From: Pseudomonadota bacterium
Lineage (GTDB): Bacteria > Myxococcota_A > Polyangia > Polyangiales > Polyangiaceae
Direction of reading: 5' to 3'
Length of the DNA: 64,000 nt
Assembly: GCA_023398955.1 (NCBI GenBank)
Contig: JAEWRL010000144.1
Location: 1 to 64,000 of the forward strand
Of this stretch, positions 60,030 through 64,000 are shown in pieces (positions within the stretch are counted from its first letter, which is position 1; every line of letters begins with the position of its first letter). The notes beneath the pieces are model-generated. The model did not search any database and was not told the DNA's origin. It was given only the letters and a program-made list of their open reading frames with translations. The position numbers and the translations under genes were made by a program.

Positions 60030-60854
60030 TCACCGATTCGCAGTCAGATGTTCCAGGTAGTCGGGGAAGATATCGCTGCTTGCCAGCGGCTCTGCACGCG
60101 CCGTCAGCACCTCCACACCATCGTCCGTCACCAGCACCGTGTGCTCGAACTGCGCCGATAGCGCGCCGTCGGCCGTTACGGCCGTCCAATCGTCGTCGAG
60201 GACGTCTACCTCCCACGTGCCTAGGTTGATCATCGGTTCGATGGTGAAAGTCATCCCCGGCCTCAATCGAACGCCGCGTCCGCGCCGTCCGAAGTGGTGG
60301 ACCTTGGGCTCGTCGTGGAACTTGCGGCCAATGCCGTGGCCCACGAAGTCTCGAACCACTTCACACCCGTTGGCCTCTGCAAACTCCTGGATCGCTGCTC
60401 CGATATCGCCCAGTCGAGCTCCTGGCTTCACCTCGGCGATGCCTAGCTCCAAGCACCGGCGGCAAACCTCGACGACGCGCTTGGCATCCTCGGATGGCTC
60501 ACCGATGTAAAAGGTTGCTGACGTGTCCCCGTGGAACCCTCCGTAAATGTGGGTCACATCCACGTTGATGATGTCGCCGCTCAGCAGAACCCGGTCGCTC
60601 GGTATTCCGTGGCAGACGACTTCGTTGACTGACGTACAGACCGACTTTGGGAAGCCCCGATAGTTGAGCGGCGCGGGCCGGGCGCCTAGCCTTGCTGTGT
60701 CGCGGCTGACGAATTCATCGATATCGTTGGTCGTGATTCCAGGCTTCAGCATCCGACCCACGGCCGAGAGGGTCTCCGCGGCCATCCGGCACACCGCTCG
60801 CATGGCTTCGATTTCTTTGGAAGTCTTAATTTCGACGGCGGCTCGGAAGTGCAT
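60030..60854 (-). CDS. map: Methionine aminopeptidase type I
   Basis: A 274-aa enzyme that removes the initiator Met. Metal ligands are visible: Asp in INVDVTHIYGG, Asp in GFHGDTSATF, His in VGHGIGRKFHDEP, Glu in FTIEPMINLG and Glu in SAQFEHTVLVT. The N-terminus IKTSKEIEAMRAVCRMAA is the usual type I opening without SH3 extension. The ATG at 60854 is preferred over the open frame to 60881. It is transcribed alone, away from the ribosomal operon downstream. Confidence 0.95.
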   Translation of the reverse strand: MHFRAAVEIKTSKEIEAMRAVCRMAAETLSAVGRMLKPGITTNDIDEFVSRDTARLGARPAPLNYRGFPKSVCTSVNEVVCHGIPSDRVLLSGDIINVDVTHIYGGFHGDTSATFYIGEPSEDAKRVVEVCRRCLELGIAEVKPGARLGDIGAAIQEFAEANGCEVVRDFVGHGIGRKFHDEPKVHHFGRRGRGVRLRPGMTFTIEPMINLGTWEVDVLDDDWTAVTADGALSAQFEHTVLVTDDGVEVLTARAEPLASSDIFPDYLEHLTANR

Positions 60855-61114
60855 TGTCGCGGTTCCATGGTGACCTCGCATCGAGCGTCACGTGGCGATG
60901 GTTGGGCGTCTCGTGTGCTTGGGGCCGTTATGCGACGGAACTGCGCGTCATGCCCACGAAATCGTGTTCCGGCACGAACCCATCACCGGGTCGGCTCGGG
61001 TGCCGGGCAGTGTCGACCGCGCCCGACAAATCCACGGTTGAGCCCGGCAGCGGCGGGGTGTAGCTTTGCGCACGAGCAACGCACGCTCAAAATCGTTCCG
61101 GAGGAGTCTACGTG

Positions 61115-61870
61115 ATGAAGCTCAGGTTCACCTTTCGACTAGCTGCCGTTGGACTGGCCGTGGGCATGCTTGCCGGCGCCGCGACGGCCGCACCAAAGCC
61201 GAAGAATGCTGGCAAGGTCGAGAAGCCGTTGATGCTCGCGCCAGAAGGGGTCCGCTGGGGGATTTCGCTGGAGGCGCTGTCGAAGGTCTACTCGGATTTC
61301 TTCGACGACGCGTACCTGAATCTGTTCCGCAAGACGGAGCCAGGACCTGATCTGGAGGCTCTGGAGGCTGAGGTCGGGGACAAGAAGAAGCTCGTAAAGC
61401 GCAACGTGATCGTGTTTGGAAGCACGCCAACCGGCATCGACCAAACCGGTCTCAAGGGCGAGTACAGCTACGGAAATGGAGAGAGCCTCACTCGGCTCAT
61501 TCTCGGCCCGAAGCTCACGCGCAACTTCTTCTTTTTTAACAACAAGCTCTGGAAGGTCTACGACGAGTATGATGTTTCGGGCGGCGGTCCACTGGGTTCG
61601 AACTACGATGAGGCGGTCAGCGCAATGACTCAGCTGCTCGGGGCGGAGCCGCAGCGGCTTGAGGCGGATTACGCGGCTGGGCGTTCCTACCCGGAGGCTC
61701 ACTGGAGGACCGACAATGCCTTGATTCGCGTCGTGGGAAGAGACCCGACGATAGGCGTCGTCTACTCGAGCCTGAGCGTCGAGCAAGAGTTGCCTTCAAG
61801 GCGAAAGAACAAGCCCCACGACCCTCAGGCGATTGACTCCTCGGTCAGGGACGTCACCAAGGGTCGCTGA
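61115..61870 (+). CDS. Secreted protein of unknown function
   Basis: A 251-aa exported protein with a clear signal peptide (FRLAAVGLAVGMLAGAATAA). I recognise no family. The mature part includes GVRWGISLEALSKVYSDFF, an unusual FFFFNNKLWKVYDEYD stretch and VVYSSLSVEQELPSRRK near the C-terminus. GGAGGAG eight bases before the ATG at 61115 is a strong ribosome binding site; a GTG at 61112 is too close. It converges with the NifU-type gene. Confidence 0.75.
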   Translation: MKLRFTFRLAAVGLAVGMLAGAATAAPKPKNAGKVEKPLMLAPEGVRWGISLEALSKVYSDFFDDAYLNLFRKTEPGPDLEALEAEVGDKKKLVKRNVIVFGSTPTGIDQTGLKGEYSYGNGESLTRLILGPKLTRNFFFFNNKLWKVYDEYDVSGGGPLGSNYDEAVSAMTQLLGAEPQRLEADYAAGRSYPEAHWRTDNALIRVVGRDPTIGVVYSSLSVEQELPSRRKNKPHDPQAIDSSVRDVTKGR

Positions 61871-61886
61871 GTTTGCGTCGATGTTC

Positions 61887-61916
61887 GAGAGCTCGCGCGG
61901 TCGGCCGCGGGCTCTC
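61887..61916. terminator. GC-rich hairpin between convergent genes
   Basis: GAGAGC and GCTCTC enclose CGCGG/CCGCG around a TCGG loop, giving an interrupted 11-bp stem just after the secreted-protein gene. There is no T tract; a terminator role is possible. Confidence 0.35.
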
Positions 61917-61989
61917 GCGTCAGGAGCCTCGCGGGTCGACGCCGCACACAAGGCACATTCGTGCCAGCCGCGACGGGCAATGCCGGCGG

Positions 61990-62274
61990 TTAACGGATCG
62001 TGGGAGCAGCCTCGACTACGACAGCGGCTGGAGGAACAAGGTGTCCAGAGCTGAGCGTCACCGTTACGTCGGCAGCTATCCGCTCGAGGGCAGGTTGAAT
62101 CACCCGCTGGAGGACGAGCTCGTTACCAGCGCATCCGGAGAATCGGCCGGTCAGATGTAACGTTACCTCGTCTCGTTCGACTCGGACCAGATAGACTTTG
62201 CCTCCGTCTGCCTCTATCAGGGGCGCCAACACCGTCCGGATCATCTGCTCGAGCTCTTCGGAAATCGGATCCAT
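61990..62274 (-). CDS. NifU C-terminal-domain protein, degenerate CxxC
   Basis: A 94-aa stand-alone NifU C-terminal-type domain: IRTVLAPLIEADGGKVYLV, then GRFSGCAGNELVLQRVIQPALERI. In Fe-S carriers of this family the core reads C-x2-C (GACSGCPSS type). Here the first cysteine position is Phe and only the second is Cys, so it probably cannot hold a 4Fe-4S cluster alone, though dimers sharing one cysteine each remain possible. It lies far from the suf operon, convergent with the secreted protein gene and divergent from rpsP. Confidence 0.8.
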   Translation of the reverse strand: MDPISEELEQMIRTVLAPLIEADGGKVYLVRVERDEVTLHLTGRFSGCAGNELVLQRVIQPALERIAADVTVTLSSGHLVPPAAVVVEAAPTIR

Positions 62275-62474
62275 GGGTGGGCCTACGATATCACGGCCCT
62301 TGACCCACCCGCGAGCCTTCCTCTACGTTCCGGGCTAGAAGAATGCGACTCATTGGCCGGGTGCGGACCAGTGGGCGGCGATCGTATGCTTTTCGAGCTA
62401 CCGTCTCCGTGGCGCTACCCGCACCGAGTGCTAAGCTTCGCCCCCACTTGGGACCACTTGTCCCCCGAGGAACA

Positions 62475-62726
62475 ATGGCAGTACATATTCGCCTGGCCCG
62501 TCATGGCACTAAGAAGGCCGCCTTCTACCGGATCGTCGTTTCGGACAACCGCACACCCCGCGATGGGCGGTTCATTGAGAGGCTGGGGACCTTCAACCCC
62601 CGCATCGAGGAGGGCGGCTTCGAAATCAATCGCGAGCGCTTGGACTACTGGCGCAAGCAGGGGGCGCAGACCTCGCATACCCTGGAACGTCTCCTCAAGC
62701 GCCAGCCTGCTACCGAAACAGCGTGA
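62475..62726 (+). CDS. rpsP: 30S ribosomal protein S16
   Basis: Ribosomal protein bS16, 83 aa from the ATG at 62475. The opening MAVHIRLARHGTKKAAFYRIVVSDNRTPRDGRFIE and the LGTFNPR segment are diagnostic. CCGAGGAA lies before the ATG. It heads the common rpsP-khpA-rimM-trmD order. The frame is open upstream to 62343, but that part is not S16. Confidence 0.97.
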   Translation: MAVHIRLARHGTKKAAFYRIVVSDNRTPRDGRFIERLGTFNPRIEEGGFEINRERLDYWRKQGAQTSHTLERLLKRQPATETA

Positions 62727-62831
62727 GGCTCCTGCTACTGCTACTCGGCGGTGAGCCGCTGACGTGAGTCAGTTTGCCGTCGACCGGTACAGGGTGAGAG
62801 GATGGATGCTGACCTTGGGAGCTCTGGAATC

Positions 62832-63071
62832 ATGTCTTTGAAACAGCTCGTAGCGACTATCGCAGAAGCGCTCGTTGACGACCCCGAAGCTGTCGAGGTG
62901 ATCGAGGTGGAAGGAGAGCATAACAGCTCCGTCATCGAACTCAGGGTTGCGGACCTCGATATCGGCAAGGTGATCGGCAAGGATGGCCGTACTGCCCAGT
63001 CCATTCGCACCCTCCTCTCCGCAGCGTCCGTCAAGCTGGGGCGCCGCGCACATCTCGACATTCTCGATTGA
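62832..63071 (+). CDS. khpA: KH-domain RNA-binding protein KhpA
   Basis: A 79-aa KH-domain protein. The opening SLKQLVATIAEALVDDPEAVEV is typical, and the KH GXXG loop is GKVIGKDGRTAQSIRTLL. KhpA binds many RNAs and is commonly found between rpsP and rimM. The ATG at 62832 gives the normal size; an upstream start at 62802 would add ten residues. It overlaps rimM (TTGA). Confidence 0.95.
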   Translation: MSLKQLVATIAEALVDDPEAVEVIEVEGEHNSSVIELRVADLDIGKVIGKDGRTAQSIRTLLSAASVKLGRRAHLDILD

Positions 63072-63574
63072 CTCTCCTAGAAATTGGGCGCGTTGCGAAG
63101 CCCCACGGTCTGCGTGGGGAACTTCGCGTCCGGCTCCACTGGGCGGAGAGTGACGCACTCTGGAAAGTCCACCGCGTGGAGCTGGCCCTGAGTTCGGGGG
63201 TCACGAAGAGCCTGGCCATAGAGAGTGTGCGACGTGGCTCCCCGGGGGTCCTGCTCAAGCTGAGCGGCATCGACTGCCGTGATGATGCCGAGCTTCTGCG
63301 CGAAGCGGGCGTCTTGGTCGAGCGAGAAGCTCTGCCGCCGTTGGAGCCCGATGAGTACTACCTCTCCGATCTCATTGGTTTTCGGGTGACCAGTCCGCGT
63401 GGGCCGGTGGGTGAGGTCGTGGAAGTGCGTACTCATCCCAGCGTCGACACCATTGTGGTGCGTCGGGGTGACGGACGCTGCATCGAGCAGCCGTTGCTGG
63501 AACCGTGGTTGGCCTCGGTCGACGTCGAGGAGCGCCAGATTGTCCTCAACAGCGAGGAGGGCGTGATCGAGTGA
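63068..63574 (+). CDS. rimM: Ribosome maturation factor RimM
   Basis: RimM (168 aa) assists 30S head assembly and binds S19. The N-terminal domain reads EIGRVAKPHGLRGELRVRLHW; the PRC-barrel follows from PDEYYLSDLIGFRV to EQPLLEPWLASVDVEERQIVL. The TTG start sits in a TTGA overlap with the khpA stop, indicating coupling. Its stop overlaps trmD by four bases (GTGA). Confidence 0.94.
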   Translation: MTLLEIGRVAKPHGLRGELRVRLHWAESDALWKVHRVELALSSGVTKSLAIESVRRGSPGVLLKLSGIDCRDDAELLREAGVLVEREALPPLEPDEYYLSDLIGFRVTSPRGPVGEVVEVRTHPSVDTIVVRRGDGRCIEQPLLEPWLASVDVEERQIVLNSEEGVIE

Positions 63575-64000
63575 CTGCAGAAGAGTCCTCGAGCGAGTTC
63601 CCGCTGGCGGCGGCACCGCAGCTCAACGCTGCTGTCATTACTCTGTTCCCCGAGCTGTTCGAACCCTTCCTCCGAACGGGTTTCATCGCAAAGGCGATGG
63701 CTCAGAGACAGCTGGCGGTTCACGTCGAGTGGCTTCGCGCACATGGGCTCGGAAAGCACCGATCGGTCGACGACACGCCCTACGGCGGCGGCTCGGGAAT
63801 GGTGATTCGCGTGGACTGCCTCATGGCCGCGATTGAGGCGTCGGAGCATGCCCTGCGAGCGGGGCGCCCCATGCGCCGAGTGCTGCTCACTCCCCAGGGG
63901 ACGCCGTTCACACAACGGAAGGCGGAGGAGCTTGCCAGGCAGGAGACGCTGCTCATGATTTGTGGTCGCTATGAAGGATTCGACGAGCGCATACGAGCGC
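63571..64000 (+). CDS. trmD: tRNA (guanine-N1)-methyltransferase TrmD, partial
   Basis: The first 143 codons of TrmD, which makes m1G37 in tRNAs; the gene runs off the window. GTG start in a GTGA overlap with rimM. Motifs include AAVITLFPELFEPFLRTGFI (normal start after an extra 15-20 residue N-terminal tail), DTPYGGGSGMV, VLLTPQGTPFTQ and the SAM-knot ICGRYEGFDERI. The N-terminal tail is slightly longer than usual. Confidence 0.95.
   Translation, partial: MTAEESSSEFPLAAAPQLNAAVITLFPELFEPFLRTGFIAKAMAQRQLAVHVEWLRAHGLGKHRSVDDTPYGGGSGMVIRVDCLMAAIEASEHALRAGRPMRRVLLTPQGTPFTQRKAEELARQETLLMICGRYEGFDERIRA

Overview
This window is chromosomal DNA from a GC-rich, didermic bacterium, most likely a myxobacterium-like member of the Myxococcota. 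That placement is an inference from gene content: a bactofilin, an MJ0042 zinc-ribbon/GYF protein with a C-terminal membrane anchor, a Tgl/PilF-like TPR lipoprotein beside a RodZ-like protein, FHA-GGDEF and PleD-like cyclases, an NtrC-type regulator, and several secreted proteins of no recognised family. Gene density is high, many genes overlap by 1 to 13 bases, and GTG and TTG starts are common. No prophage, intact insertion sequence or CRISPR array is visible.

Layout. 1-3.6 kb: a D-cysteine desulfhydrase-type PLP enzyme, an AMMECR1 protein, tRNA-Val(CAC), an unknown membrane protein and engB. 4.1-20.3 kb: one long plus-strand gene run, korA-korB-(842-aa ferredoxin protein)-rnfB-(1475-aa PFOR-like protein)-rnfCDGEA-(small Cys-rich membrane protein)-apbE. 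20.3-27.4 kb: murJ, an FHA-GGDEF cyclase, a recO/RodZ-like/TPR-lipoprotein run, tsaB, tRNA-Pro(GGG) with a duplicated 3' end, and a CBS protein. 27.5-34.2 kb: an Rrf2 regulator followed by sufBCDSU, sufT and a sufA/iscA-type carrier. 34.2-42 kb: a methyltransferase, DUF502, pheA, an L,D-transpeptidase lipoprotein, decayed transposase fragments, a zinc-ribbon/GYF protein and plsC. 42-48 kb: gltD and gltB. 48.6-57.3 kb: an SRPBCC protein, bactofilin, a secreted AMIN-like protein, an LptD/OstA-like protein, a PleD-like cyclase, an NtrC-type regulator and a TolC-family protein. 57.4-64 kb: a Fic-like protein with a long repetitive N-terminus, map, a secreted unknown, a NifU C-terminal-type protein, then rpsP-khpA-rimM-trmD (trmD is cut by the window end).

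The most interesting system is the Kor-Rnf supercluster. KorAB is a complete 2-oxoacid:ferredoxin oxidoreductase whose thiamine-diphosphate motifs are intact. RnfBCDGEA plus ApbE is a complete ion-pumping Rnf complex. Between and beside them lie two very large proteins (842 and 1475 aa) that look like rearranged pieces of pyruvate:ferredoxin oxidoreductase. Each has a thiamine-domain-like region that lacks the GDG and NTGG-type cofactor motifs, and each carries ferredoxin-type cysteine clusters. I infer that they are electron-transfer or scaffold subunits that connect KorAB to RnfB at the membrane, forming a dedicated 2-oxoacid-to-Rnf respiratory module. The SUF operon downstream could supply the many Fe-S clusters this module needs.
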